A stretch of 64,000 nt of DNA from Brevipalpus yothersi. Taxonomy: Eukaryota > Arthropoda > Arachnida > Trombidiformes > Tenuipalpidae. This document shows, piece after piece, positions 39,501 to 51,017 of the stretch. The DNA lies in NCBI GenBank assembly GCA_003956705.1, contig QZCP01000145.1:36292-100291 (forward strand). Direction: 5' to 3'. Positions within the stretch are counted from its first letter, which is position 1. Each line of letters opens with the position of its first letter. The notes beneath the pieces are model-generated. The model saw nothing but the letters and a program-made list of their open reading frames with translations. It did no database searches and was not told where the DNA came from. A program made the position numbers and the translations under genes.

Positions 39501-39586
39501 CAATGACACCGATAGATAAACTTTACAGCATGCACACCTCATACTTTAGCTCAAATGAGTGTGAATGTTTGGGTACATCCAATTGA
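21274..39586 (+). CDS. LMX1: LIM-homeodomain transcription factor, LMX1 type
   Basis: Six exons: 21274-21665, 35401-35621, 37149-37375, 37511-37588, 37700-37931, 39309-39586; 475 residues, all GT-AG introns, frame continuous. LMX1 proteins are nuclear factors that pattern neurons and appendages. LIM1 starts at C78 (ICSGCRRPIEDRYIM) and lies in exon 1; LIM2 is 137 to about 188 (CTGCCEIIPSTEMVMRA); the homeodomain is about 251-310 (RPRTILTTAQRRAF, KPCRKVREALAKETGLSVR, VQVWFQNQRAK). The C-terminal IDKLYSMHTSYFSS is the signature tail of LMX1A/B. Between LIM2 and the homeodomain is an Asn/Ser-rich linker, and after the homeodomain a Gln-rich region. The Ser-rich N-terminus of about 75 residues is longer than in vertebrates. 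Start: the first in-frame ATG at 21274. Arthropods often have two LMX1 paralogs; which one this is cannot be decided here. Confidence 0.96.
21899..21964 (+). repeat. (CT)n followed by (CTTT)n
   Basis: Compound pyrimidine microsatellite: CT units to 21940, then TTTC units. Confidence 0.95.
23102..23167 (+). repeat. (CT)33 microsatellite
   Basis: Uninterrupted CT array, followed 15 bases later by a run of nine G. Confidence 0.96.
24149..24210 (+). repeat. (CT)31 microsatellite
   Basis: Uninterrupted CT array. A complementary GA/GAAA array follows 220 bases later. Confidence 0.96.
24431..24511 (+). repeat. (GAAA)n/(GA)n compound array
   Basis: Purine array on the same strand as the CT array at 24149-24210, so the two are inverted complements. 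Confidence 0.93.
25981..26026 (+). repeat. (CT)23 microsatellite
   Basis: Uninterrupted. A shorter CT tract follows at 26127-26147. Confidence 0.95.
27191..27234 (+). repeat. (CT)22 microsatellite
   Basis: Uninterrupted. Complementary to the GA array 100 bases downstream. Confidence 0.95.
27335..27380 (+). repeat. (GA)23 microsatellite
   Basis: With 27191-27234 it forms an inverted CT...GA pair with a 100-base loop. Confidence 0.95.
29256..29316 (+). repeat. (CT)30 microsatellite
   Basis: Uninterrupted pyrimidine array in intron 1. Confidence 0.95.
30569..30700 (+). repeat. (GA)n array of about 130 bases with one N
   Basis: Longest uncollapsed GA array in the window. There is one irregular unit near 30640 and an N at 30651, probably a sequencing or assembly uncertainty. 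Confidence 0.95.
31911..31946 (+). repeat. (GA)n microsatellite
   Basis: Short GA array in intron 1. Confidence 0.85.
35837..35923 (+). repeat. (CT)43 microsatellite
   Basis: In intron 2, about 215 bases after the LIM2 exon donor. Left half of a CT...GA inverted pair. Confidence 0.96.
35983..36030 (+). repeat. (GA)24 microsatellite
   Basis: Right half of the inverted pair with 35837-35923; 59 bases separate them. Confidence 0.96.
36535..36582 (+). repeat. (GA)24 microsatellite
   Basis: In intron 2 of the LMX1-type gene; flanked by further GAAA-type purine sequence. Confidence 0.95.
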
Positions 39587-40966
39587 TTATATATATAAAT
39601 GTATATTGCCATACAGAAAAAGAATCGAAAGCCAAAGTATTTGGTCATTTTCAACTCTCTTCACATCATTATGATCACCTTTTTCATCTCTCCATTCATC
39701 ATCCATCAGAAGTATATGAAGATCAAGTGAATAAGTGTATATAGATATGTGAACGAAATTTTGTGCATGATCAACCTTTTTTTGTCCATATTCAGCTCAA
39801 AAGTTGTTTTCAGAGAATTTTTCTCGTTTCTTTGTTCAAACTTTTGATTCTTCCTAGATTCTTGGTTCATGATTTTTCTGTTCCCTCCAAAATTCTGTCC
39901 AAACATCATGTTCATCGACAACACACTTATAATCAGATATTCTCTCTCTTTCTTTCTCTCTCTCTCTTTAACTGACTGATATTCAATATCGATTTTATGT
40001 TCAAATTTCAAATGATACTTGAGAGCAATCAACTCTCCTGATAAGTTAATTCACTTCAACAATAGCTTATTCCTAAATTGCAAGCTAAATGAGAAGGTGA
40101 TCACAAATAATGGAAGCAGATTGATGAATTGTAAATATTATAAGATTCTGATGCATCTTAATCTTAATCGAATGATTATTAATCATCATTATCTCTCTTC
40201 GTTTCACCAGGAATTAATAAGAAAATTTTTTTAAATCTCATGAAATTTTGATTCATGAAAGAAAAACGAAACTTCTGTCCTTAATCTTCTCGCTGAAATT
40301 TCTTGGGATCCCATTCGACTGGGATCTGAAGAAAGATCAAAGATTTTATTTTCCAGAGAAAATGTTCTCGTTTTACCTGGAATTCTTGAATATACCCAAG
40401 AGGCTTCACGTGTAAGCAGAAAAGTTGCCTCTTCTATAGGACAGGGGAATGAAAGTGATGTGAAATCTGGAGGATGCTGCTTCTTTCCAACTTAAGAAAG
40501 AGAAAAAGAGAGAAAGAGAGAAAGGCAGAAGAGATGATGTGAGAGAGAAACTCACAGCATCAGCCAATTGGAGGGCTTCTTTTATCCACATTCACGCTGT
40601 TTTCATCTTTTACCGCATCAGCGGATGCGCTTCTGCATCTCCTTCTGAGCATCATCTGACACAGAGCAGCATCTTTTACCTCTACTATCATCCTCAACCT
40701 TCTTGTCACTGGCTCTTTTTCTTCTTCCTCTCGGTCTTACTCTTCTTCTTTTTCCCCTTCATCGAATATAGAACACTTATAACCATGGTATGCATTCAGA
40801 ATGTATACGCATGAGATGAGATGATCACTGGGTGATCATTCGATTTCACATCCACTCATCGACTCAACATGAGACCCGATTTTGAATGCATCAAGCTTTG
40901 ACTTGGAAATGATGGGGCTTGCATCCAGTACATTGATGCTTCTGTTACTTTCATTTCTGATGTCCT

Positions 40967-41018
<52 letters not shown>

Positions 41019-41416
41019 TCGATGTGCCATTTGTATTATCAACGAGAAAGAGAGAGAAAGAGAAAAGTGAACATCAAAATCAAATGACTTCCAATATGAT
41101 CAGCACACACGTATATATATGAACACACGTCTCGGGAATAGAGTAAAGAGAGAGAAGAAGGAAGATGAGGAGAAAAAAAGTGGCAAAAAAATGAACGATA
41201 GAGTGAATGATGATCATAGCAGAGTGATAATGATTCTAGATCAGTTCTAATGGGGGGAAAAGAAAAAAATTGTGACTTGAACACTATTTATATACCATTG
41301 GAAAAACGTGTTGTACACGATAAGATCAACAGCCAAAGTGATTTGATCCTTTTTGTATCAGGGTTCCATGGAAGAGAGAAAATATAAGACAGTCAAAGTA
41401 AGGACTGTATTCAATA

Positions 41417-41452
<36 letters not shown>

Positions 41453-41712
41453 TACTCGTTCTCTTGCTCTCACTTCATCCATCTCATCATTTTGAAGATG
41501 CTGTTGGTTAATGGGAAGTAATCTGCAGAGACCCTCTTGTTATGAGTAACTTTTATCGTGAAAAAAGTTCAAAGGGAAGAAGAGAAAAATTTTGATGCTC
41601 TGATGTGTCAATAATTCAAATTCAAATAGTTCACTGTCTCCAAAAAACTTTATCGCGAGTGTATAGTCGAAAAGGGCTTACCAAAGACTCTCATGTCAAC
41701 ATCGAATTTTCC

Positions 41713-41807
<95 letters not shown>

Positions 41808-42446
41808 ATCAAGTTTCCAGCCTCTTCAATGAATAAGTTATTCATCCATTCTCTGTTCTCTATACTGATCCACGAAGAGAGGTATTCTTTGGAATATTCA
41901 AAGAGCCTTGGAACCTTCGTTGGTTTTTTCATGAATTCCAATATTCTGCTTGCATCCAGCCTCTCTGTACATCATGATACACATATGTATAACCGATGAA
42001 AAAAAGCGTTGACGAAGAAAATTTCCATCAACAAAAGTGTCACACGAAAGTATTTCTCTTCTTCTTCTTTTTCTCCTTTCTGGAGAATAAAAAACAACAT
42101 AACCTCCATCAAAAAGTGGATATAAAAATTCCAGCAGCTTGATTGATCGTTGGAAACTCATGATAATATGTGGAGCCTCTTTCATTCTCATTCTCTTTCT
42201 TCACATTGACATTATCAAACTCATTCCTTATAAGTAGAACAGAATTACAACATCTACCAGAATTTGCACGTTTTTTGCGATTAAATCTTTTTCGAGGCGC
42301 TTTATTGTGAATTTGTCCAAAAGTATCTTTTTTTATACAACAGAGTTACAGATGATCTTTTTCCCAAATAATCACCATGAAGGTTCCAAAGTTTTTGTAT
42401 CCAGTTAAGTGATAAACAACAAGTGAAATGCTCATCACTGGAGCTT
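39587..42446. other. intergenic region between LMX1 and the secreted Cys-rich gene
   Basis: The left part is presumably LMX1 3'UTR. It holds three simple arrays: (CT)n 40971-41018, (GA)n 41419-41449 and (CT)n/(CTTT)n 41713-41806. No coding exon is supported. Confidence 0.6.
41713..41806 (+). repeat. (CT)n(CTTT)n(CT)n compound microsatellite
   Basis: About 90 bases of pyrimidine repeat with an internal CTTT block. It is the last array of the microsatellite-dense domain. Confidence 0.93.
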
Positions 42447-43143
42447 CTATTTTTTATCAGCATTGATGTTAGCAGCCTTCAGCTTCTCGTTGACACATTT
42501 CTATTCCGAGAAACAAGAACCGAAAACATTTGGATCAAAATTATTATCATTCAATTCAACAAATTATGAAAGAAATTGATCACTCACGAAACACTCATCA
42601 CACAGCGCTTGAATATCTTCATCTTTGACTTCGCTCAGAATGGTCATCAGTTTCTATGAAATATTGATAGAGAAATTTTCAGGTTAGAAATTTCGAGAGA
42701 TACATGATCAAATACACTCACCTCCGAAGGCATACAGTCGTTACTGATCTTATCATCGTCGCACTTGTTCTTTTCGAAACTGTTGGAACACTTTTCTCGA
42801 TGATCCATCATTTCCTATGGTGTAATTGATTAGACAATCAAGATATTTTGGAACTGAAGTCAATAAGTAAAGATGTGTGGAGAAAGGTGTAAGTTTTACT
42901 CACTTTCTTGTGATCAGGATTTTTGGCCTCAAGAGATTCCAAAATTTTTGATCCACAAGTGATACACTGTTTACCAATCTTGGCAAGTTCCTCAATTTTA
43001 GCCATGTTCTTTTCCTTTTCTAGACATAATTTATGATGAACCACTTTGATTCGATCACAGCCTGGTGGAATACCGTCAGCAGCAAGAATATAAGCGTACA
43101 AAAAACAATGGAACACTCCCAAAACGAGAAACAGCTTCATCAT
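42447..43143 (-). CDS. small secreted cysteine-rich protein
   Basis: Four exons, all introns phase 0 and GT-AG: 42904-43143, 42722-42814, 42588-42653, 42447-42500; 150 residues. Residues 1-21 form a clear signal peptide (KLFLVLGVFHCFLYAYILA), predicting secretion. The mature part has ten cysteines, at about 29, 40, 60, 63, 89, 98, 107, 129, 132 and 135, including a CITC and a CDECF-KC cluster, in a Lys/Glu/Asp-rich background. An even number of cysteines suggests five disulfides. I do not recognise the family; candidates such as salivary, haemolymph or odorant-binding-like proteins are only guesses from architecture. Two adjacent ATGs (43143 and 43140) are both possible starts. Confidence 0.82.
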
Positions 43144-45750
43144 GAAAGTGGATAAAATATTCTGCCAATTAATCCGATTGACTGGAAGAATATCGTTTGA
43201 AAATCACCAGTAATTGGTTGCACGATATATACGACAATTTATCTACGTTGGAAAATTTGAACAACACATCACAACTGAACAAACAATTGCACCAATTCAA
43301 CATTGGTATTCTCAGTAAATAGTATAATGGAATTCCAGTGTAAATGATATACACTTTGGATTGTCATACTGAATCTAATGTTTGTTACGATTCTCGGCTA
43401 AACAAACGATGAACAAGAGAGAGAAAAAAAAGGTATTGAAATTTGCGTCACATTCAAGTCTAGGACTTTTTTCTTCGGTTTAATCAGAACGGAATTACAG
43501 AGCACACACCTGGAAAACAGATTTGTACGAATGAATATGCTTTTCGCACTTGAAAATACTTGCTTGAGAGCCATAATTGTTAGAATGAATGGAACCTGGA
43601 ATTTGAAAATTATTTGAAAAGATAATTGGTGAAAATAATTGAATTTCATTTGTTTTTGGGTGCAAAAAGGATTGTCATGATCATCCGTTATAAGCGTAAT
43701 CATTTTAGAAAGATGGATGCCATCATTTTGATAAGTAATATAGTCCGATAGTAAGGGATGAGATCGTGAATCATGGCGAGTAAAAAATAAGCTTTATTTA
43801 CTATAATGAGTCATATTAATCACAACTTTCATCATCAAGTCTGAAAATTCCATCGATAGAAGACTTGATGTTTGATAAAAGTAAAATTTTTTACTTTGCC
43901 GTCTCTAAAAGACATCTTCCAAGACAAGTGTCCTGCAAGCCTAATTCGAAGTGTAGTTTGATTAAAATTTCCTCTGATTAGTGTCATTTGTAAGGGGATT
44001 TTATGGATATTTTAAAGTAGTAGTAATCTGAAGACCATGTTATCGAAAATACAATTTAAACATCACGTAGACCATTTTTTTTGAATTTTCAATATATTAA
44101 GCAGCCATTATATTTATTTTAATCAACCTGTTGGAGGGTTAATACTTTCGAATATTTTCTGATCATGAATTGAACTTTTTGAGATTCTCGCGGAATCATT
44201 TCTTTTTTCAGAACTCTTCCTGGTAAAAAGGAATTTTACACTAGTTTGCAGCGATTTTATGTAAATTTCTGGTGGGGATATTTCTGACTAAAAATAAATT
44301 AGTAAATTCTAGTAAATTTTCTGGAGTATTTGGAGATTTCCAGGGACGATGGGGTAAAATTTGCACATCCTGAGATCAAAACTATCTGAAATAACAGTTT
44401 CACTCTTTCCAAATAATAGAATGTGTCAGAGATGCAATTTTTCAGTGATGATCTTCAACAATTAAAGGCGAAAATAATTAGGGTGAAAATTTTTGCTGCT
44501 TCAGTTTCTTAAACTTCCATCCTCGATCATTTTGCATGGGTTATCTGAAGTTTCAAATATTACGAACCCTCTTTCGATAATATTACAAAATTTCGAGCCA
44601 ATCTCATCGAGAATAATAAACTTAATTTTGTTGAGTCCATTTTTGTGCAAAATATAGTAGACCACAATGTGTTATTACACCTACCAATGTCGATATTGAC
44701 GTGTATATTGATGATCTTCAATGGTTGCATTCAATTATCAATGGCTTGAAAAGTTTGATCTACACAAGTTTGTATTGAATAATCGATGATGATGATCATG
44801 GTTGTGTTTACCGCTATAACTGTTGAAATGATAACCTTCCCGAAAAAGGAAGAATTGTGATCCCAAATGAAGGACATCCCATTAGGTGACAAAGTTTTAC
44901 AAATTTTTACTCCAATCCAGTGATGATTCAATCACAGTTTGCTCATTTTTCTTCTCAAAACTGAAAAAGAGAGCATAAAAAAATTATAACCATTCATAAA
45001 TGATCAGACCACAAACTCTACTCCAAAACAGCCACACAGTATGCATAATTGACCAAATTCACAAACACAAATTTTGTGTAATGCATTTTAAATTCGATAT
45101 GTTAACTTGAGGCCTAGATTCATGATAAAATTCCTCAGCATGATGTTTAGTTTTCTCTCTCTCTCTCTCTCTTCTCCCTCTTCACCCAAACGCTTAATTC
45201 TGGGTAATTTAGTTGATCAACCAATGAATCAGTTTTCATGGTCCTCATTTTCGAGAGAGAGAAGAGCGAAAATTAAGTCAGAAATAGAGAAAGAGAGAGA
45301 GAGAGAGAAAGAGAGAGAGACTCTCTCTCTTCCTTCCCTTGTAAAGAGAGAGAGAAGAGAGAGAAACTTGAGGCAAGAGAGAGAGAAAGAGGATGACGTT
45401 GCAATAGCTTTTCTTATTACAGCTTTTCTGTGATCACTTGACTTCTTCTTCTCTCTCTAGCTCAAAGTGCCTTAATTGTGATCCCTCTCTTTTCTGTTTG
45501 ATTAACTACACACTTATTAATTGGTTACTGATTGTGTGTGTATCAATCATTGGAATTGTGATTTGTGTTTGTGTTGATAGATATATATATATTTCGATAC
45601 ATATATCAATCAAAACATTGAACAGCGCAAAACAGCCAAAGTGGTGCAACAAGTTTTGGACAACTTTTGGGTGTTACTTTGCTTTGATTTTGGATTCATT
45701 CTTCCCACCAAAAAACATATACAAAATCATCAAGTGAACATAATCCAATT
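43144..45750. other. 2.6-kb gene-poor interval
   Basis: No gene is supported. Small minus-strand ORFs at 43398-43703 and 44731-44931 have no recognisable domain. The right end (about 45150-45750) has (CT)/(GA) tracts, including a CTCTCTC...GAGAGAG palindromic zone at 45240-45390, and presumably the 5'UTR of the MARVEL gene. Confidence 0.5.
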
Positions 45751-46934
45751 ATGTCATCCACAAATAATACAACCAATAATCCATCGGCTAAAGAAGCTGC
45801 TGCTAATCAAATTATTCAAGGAATTGGACATCAAATTCGAGAGGCTTATGATGCTGAATATCATCGAAGTATTGAAGGAAAAATTGAGATCGCTTCAATT
45901 GTGAGTAAAGGCAACAAAAAAGTGTATCACCTCATGTTGTCCATGTTTGGCCATGAATATGAGTTGAGGGTGTGGACACTCTCGATTCTCTATAACCAAT
46001 GGTGTCAATTGTATTTACCACTCTTGGTAATCATTGACATCATGATGACCATGTGGACACTCATTAAGCACCTCTGAAGGTGATAAAAAGCGTACTTAAA
46101 TTTAATTCGCCTTTTTTTTCTCTTATACAATAGGTTTTCAATGTGATCGCTTATTTTGTGTCAATCTTCATGGCCTGCCATCATTGTGGTTCGGTTAATT
46201 ATTTCAGCGTTATCTCAGGTTTTGCTGTATGGTTGACTTTGACCTTTTTCATTTTACACACTTTCCACATCCATGAAAGGATCACAGTTGTACCTTGGAC
46301 ATATCTCGTTAGTACCTTGCTATTAACTTGTCATCTGATTCGTGTCTCGCTTCTTCTTCTTAGTTTTTTTTATTTCACTCCTTTCCCTAATCATCATTAC
46401 CTTTTAAGACCATCAATCCTACACCATCAAATTTGAAAAATGAAGACATAAGGATTGGCATTGATGGTGTAATCTGATTATACACACTCATATATTCATA
46501 TTATTGATTCTATCATCACCAGGAATTTGGTTTCGTTGGCCTTTGGACGGTGTTCTATTTCATCGCATTCATCGCTCTGGTCTTCCAATTGCCATTTATT
46601 GCTCTCGCGGTGAGTATCATACAGTGACGATGAAGCTTTATTGTTCGAATATCTTTCATCAAAGCGTGTCAAGCTTCGTCGATATTTTTTTGTTAGCTTC
46701 GAGGTGATATTCGTTCAACTATGCTCATCGTACGTCCTTAACTATTAACGGTGTTTCAAATTCGATTCATTTGAGTTGATTTTTATTTTAATTTTGAATT
46801 ATTGTGTCCTTATTTATCAGGTACTGGGTCTCGTTGGAGCCGCTTTGTATGGCTACCAAACAAAAGCAATTTATCCAAAGTTTCAGAGGTTTCGTGAGGA
46901 GCAAAATGCACCAACTCCAAACAATCAAGTCTGA
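45751..46934 (+). CDS. four-transmembrane MARVEL-type protein
   Basis: Four exons: 45751-45900, 46134-46307, 46523-46609, 46821-46934; 174 residues, all introns phase 0. The protein has a hydrophilic N-terminus of about 45 residues, then four hydrophobic segments: IASI-VFNVIAYFVSIFMAC, YFSVISGFAVWLTLTFFIL, FVGLWTVFYFIAFIALVF and FIALAVLGLVGAALYGY. A short basic, proline-containing tail follows. This is the topology of MARVEL/CMTM/plasmolipin-like vesicle and junction proteins. Family assignment rests on topology and on the short second loop, not on a decisive motif. Exon 2 uses a GTTAGT donor. Reading straight through the first donor would give a less coherent protein. Confidence 0.75.
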
Positions 46935-48102
46935 ATATGATACTCATTTTCCAATGAAAATCGGATGCAATTCAGCTTCAATGCTACCTGGTTTTGTGCG
47001 AATCTCAGAAAACTTTCTCATTTGAAAAAGAATGAGAAATATGAATCCCACCTTTAAACGCACTAAAATCACTGCAATCAGATTTTGACAGAAGAGTGTC
47101 TGGAAATAATGGCACCGCAATGACTTGTAATTTGTTAGTCACTTATGACTGAGAATCGATTTTTTTTGAATAAGTATCCATAAGCACTGGCTTCCATAGC
47201 TATATAATCATTTGTAACTTTCATCCAAGATATTATTATTATTCTTTTTCTTCAAGTCCTTGACAGTACAAGCTACTTTGTTCAATCTCTCTTTTATGCC
47301 AAATACTATGCACTATTTACACGTTCATTTGCCATCAAATGCATTAATAAGAGCACTATCTTGAAAAAAACTTCCTCCACTTGATTAACTTGTATGCTGA
47401 AAAGTTCCAAGAGATGGAAAACTAGCCCATATCTTTCATCTCCACCAACTACACAAACACTGAAAAATTATTTTCCACATCCTCATTTTCTAATACTTCC
47501 TCTTTCTCTTCATATCTTTGCAATTCAAGTTAGATTTTGCCTTTTATCAACAAATTGTCAGAATCTATTCAACTCATATCCGCTTTCATTAGCATCAATC
47601 GTATCCACTTTCCCACCAAAATTCACTTACATTCGTTATCCAGCAAAGAAGATCAATTTCCTCTAGAATATCAAACTCCATACTGAGTTCTCTATCTTCT
47701 CACCATATTTGATTTGATTGTTTTATGAATTGGTTCACAAGATCACGATCCAATTCATTGTCATCCGTTCATAACTGCACACAAGATCTTGATCTTGAAA
47801 AAAGATTGACTTATCGTTCGGTAAATGAAATGATCATCTTTCAATTCGAAAATAATTTTCGAACTGAGCTTCATATTACTTTACATGTATGAGTCTCGAT
47901 ACCAGACTCACACTGTATATCGGATATAAGATGATGAACTTTATCTGATGATGAAGTTTCCATCTTTCCAGTTCAAGCTTGATGATCATCATTATATTGG
48001 CTCTCATTAAATAAATATATTCAATTTCAATATTTGAATATACATTCTGTTTGGGGTATTATCGTGCTTAAATTGTGTGTGAGATAAAACAAATTTATCG
48101 AC
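46935..48102. other. intergenic region upstream of esterase D
   Basis: 3'UTR of the MARVEL gene on the left; an ATTAAATAAATA stretch near 48005 is a possible poly(A) or promoter-proximal AT element. No coding exon is seen. Confidence 0.5.
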
Positions 48103-49186
48103 ATGGCTCAATTGACCCAAGTGTCTAGTTCCAAATGTTTTCGAGGTTTTCAGAAAGTTTTCAATCATTTTAGTGAAGAATTACAATGTAAAATGAATTT
48201 TGCCATCTATCAACCTCCACAAGCATCTGAAACTAACAAGGTTCCGGTTATATATTGGTTATCAGGTAAGATTGGACATGGACCAGTGCTCCTTGTGATT
48301 GTAATGATTTTGAATTGTCAAAATTATGGATGAAAAATTATCTTCTTTCTTCTCTCTCTCTCTCTTTTCTCAAGGTCTCACTTGCACAGAGCAAAACTTC
48401 ATCATTAAATCTGGTTTCCAGCGATATGCATCCGAACTGGGAATATGTGTTGTGGCACCCGATACTAGTCCTCGTGGATGTGGCATTGAAGGAGAGGAAG
48501 ATAATTGGGATCATGGTACAGGTGCTGGTTTCTATGTGGATGCAACCGTGGAGAAGTGGGCGAAACATTATCGAATGTATTCATATGTGACCAAAGAATT
48601 GATCAAAGTGGTTGAGGATAATTTTTCATATGTACAGAAAAATAATCGCGCTATATCAGGTCATAGTATGGGTGGTCACGGAGCATTGATTTGTGCTCTC
48701 AAAAATCCTGGCCTCTACAAAGTTGCCACCGCATTTGCTCCGATTGCAAATCCAATGAACACTCCGGTTGGGAAGAAAAATTTTTCTGCTTATTTAGGAG
48801 AAAATAGTGAGACATGGAAAGAATATGACTCAACTCATTTAGTTGCAAAGTATTCTGGTCCACCTTTACACGTGATTGTTGATCAGGTAAGGTGATGAAA
48901 CAAGATATGAACACGATACACACATTTGTTGCTGAAATTGTTATTGGGAGCTTATTAAAGCTGATACTAATGCTTACATTATCGAAAAATATATATTTTA
49001 CAGGGAACCGAGGACACTTTCATGAAAGATGGAGAATTGCTACCCCAAACTCTTGTGGATGCATGTGAGAAAGCAAAATTTCCACTGAAATTCAGATCCC
49101 AGGATGGTTATGATCATGGTTACTTTTTTGTTGGAACATTCATTGAGGATCATTTCAAGCATATGTTGAACATTATGAAACAATAG
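48103..49186 (+). CDS. ESD: S-formylglutathione hydrolase (esterase D)
   Basis: Three exons: 48103-48265, 48375-48886, 49004-49186; 285 residues (human 282). The enzyme hydrolyses S-formylglutathione to formate and glutathione, the last step of glutathione-dependent formaldehyde detoxification in the cytosol. It has the alpha/beta-hydrolase fold. The oxyanion-hole region is YWLSGLTCTEQNF, the nucleophile elbow is GHSMGGHGAL with Ser152, the acid is Asp229 in GTEDTF, and the base is His263 in YDHGYFF. PDTSPRGCG and NWDHGTGAGFYVDAT are family signatures. The residue after the catalytic His is Gly where human has Ser. Convergent with the unrecognised minus-strand gene at 49380. Confidence 0.96.
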
Positions 49187-49379
49187 ATCAAGTTCTTTGA
49201 ATTGATTCGCTCGAAACCTGCTGCTAAATCGTGATCTGTTTTCCGATCCTGCCCTGTTAACCTTCCAATCTTTTACTATGAAAAAATTTTTTCACACAAT
49301 TCTGAAAATACAACTTCTCACGCAAGTTTATTTTTCTTTTGCTTTTATTATGGTTGTCTTCATTTACATAATTTGATAC

Positions 49380-50099
49380 TCATTTGATGATCGATGGATC
49401 GAACATAGATTTCATTATCTTATTCTCGAAGCTTTTGGAATCCATGTACTGTCTAGCGAGTGCAGGCGGTGATGTCCCATAAGCTCTATCTCTCACGCTG
49501 ATGACAAAGTATCTTATCACCTCCCACCAAGTAATTATTCCAAGCACATATCTGAAGAAAAAGAGGTCAAGAGTGGTTAAAATTAAGGAAAATAATCTAA
49601 GTTGTTAATAGGGTTTGGAAGGTGTTACTTTTACTTACAAGACAGGGAATGCTTGGTATCGAAGATCCTGAAATTCACGAAGATCGTTCACTATTGTATT
49701 CAATCCATAGACACCATGAAATTCTTCCACCACAATAGGTAAAGTTTCATTCAACTGATGGACAGTTTCTAGGAAAGAATTTTTCATCTCAAGAAAATGA
49801 GCTCTTTCTTTTTCCGCATTATTTGGATTGGTAATCACTCGCTCCAAAACTCGAACTCTCATCCGATCGAGAACTTGAGATGACATTGTCGAAAGAGCTC
49901 GGCGAAGTTTATCGATGTCCTCCAGATCATACATATCACCATCGTCCAGCTCATCTTGTTTGGAAGAAGATGAAGATCGACGGTAACTTTTCACGTTCTC
50001 CGAATTCAATGGGGACTTGGATGGAGAAGATTGAAATGAGCTCGAAGTTTGAAGAAGAAAAAAGAGTAGAATAACAATGGTCACGATTAGGAATTTCAT
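49380..50099 (-). CDS. unrecognised signal-peptide protein with C-terminal hydrophobic segment
   Basis: Two exons: 49639-50099 and 49380-49551, intron phase 2, 210 residues. ATG at 50099; a longer open frame upstream lacks an ATG. Residues 1-22 (KFLIVTIVILLFFLLQ) form a signal peptide. Next comes a Ser-rich segment with an RRSSSSSK patch, then a helical charged region of about 100 residues, and finally a hydrophobic stretch that crosses the splice site (AFPVLYVLGIITWWEVIRYFVI), which could be a membrane anchor. One N-glycosylation site (NET) is visible. No cysteine pairs or known domain are seen. It shares only weak resemblance to a fragment at 50432-50550. Function unknown. Confidence 0.7.
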
Positions 50100-51017
50100 T
50101 TTCGTTTGATGACTTTCACTTTCATTCTGATACCTAAGTTGATGAAACACCGTCTATTTAAATCAATTTGGGGCAATAAAATAGTTCCACTTTGTTGCTG
50201 GGATGAAAAATCAAGTTTATTGCCATCCAAAGACCTAGATTCACCTTGATTGTATAATCATGATGATGATGAATATATTTTAATCACTCCTCACGTATTC
50301 ACAATACTGTAAACAATCGTATTTTTTGACCTCAATATTATACAAACTCATGACCAATCGAACGTTTCTTGGACATTGACCCTCTCTGCACTTGATTTGC
50401 CTAGATTTCTCGGGAAAAGTCTTCTACTTACACTGTAACGAAAATCCTGGATTCGACGATTGAATCTAGATAGTCTCTCTATTTCTTCGAAAATATATTC
50501 TCGATAAATTATTCCCTTCATATTCGTGACCCAATTCACATTTCTACATTCTGAAACAGATCAAATGGAAATTGAGAGAGAAAAAGTTCTGATCCACAGC
50601 AAAAATGTTCTTAATCTTGTGAACATAATCGAGCTCACGTCATACCGTTGCTAGACTCAGAATGCTGGCTATAATTTTTGTCATCCGAATTGTTGAGGCG
50701 AATTTTTTTCATAACATCCGAGGACGAATTCAAATTTCATCATGAAATTGGTATTACATGTCATGTGAGAAAGATGTTGGAACCGGTAAAATTGATTAAG
50801 AAAACACTTTTTATTGGACTAATCAAATCGAGCGCTTCACAATCAGTCTCCTCCTCAACGATAACAGCACGAGCTTGACTTGTGTGAAGCTCGAATTGAA
50901 CTTGGTTGAATGTTGTGATTATTGATGGCAATTAAGGACATCGGTGAAAGTGTGATTTTAGATTGTGATTAATTTAAATTATTGTGTATCGTTTATATTT
51001 TTTCCCGGTGATAAATT
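50100..51017. promoter_or_regulatory. divergent region between the unknown minus gene and PDH E2
   Basis: 918 bases between divergent start codons, expected to hold both promoters. Apart from the weak exon fragment at 50280-50550, I see nothing definable. Confidence 0.4.
50280..50550 (-). pseudogene. possible exon fragment weakly related to the 49380-50099 gene
   Basis: An open segment 50432-50550 has a CTGTTTCAG acceptor and a GTAAGT donor and could splice to a short terminal exon 50280-50306 (TAA stop). Its C-terminus RRIQDFRYS resembles EFQDLRYQ near the end of exon 1 of the neighbouring gene. No upstream exon joins it in a compatible phase, so it may be a degraded paralog or a chance ORF. 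Confidence 0.25.

Noticed and set aside
43398..43703. 101-codon minus-strand ORF with a mitochondrial-presequence-like middle (MALKQVFSSAKSIFIR)
   Set aside because: No recognisable mature domain and no clear partner exon; probably chance.
45901..46077. Read-through of MARVEL exon 1 as a 108-residue protein
   Set aside because: A GTGAGT donor at 45901 and a matching downstream acceptor give a coherent four-helix protein; the read-through loses this.
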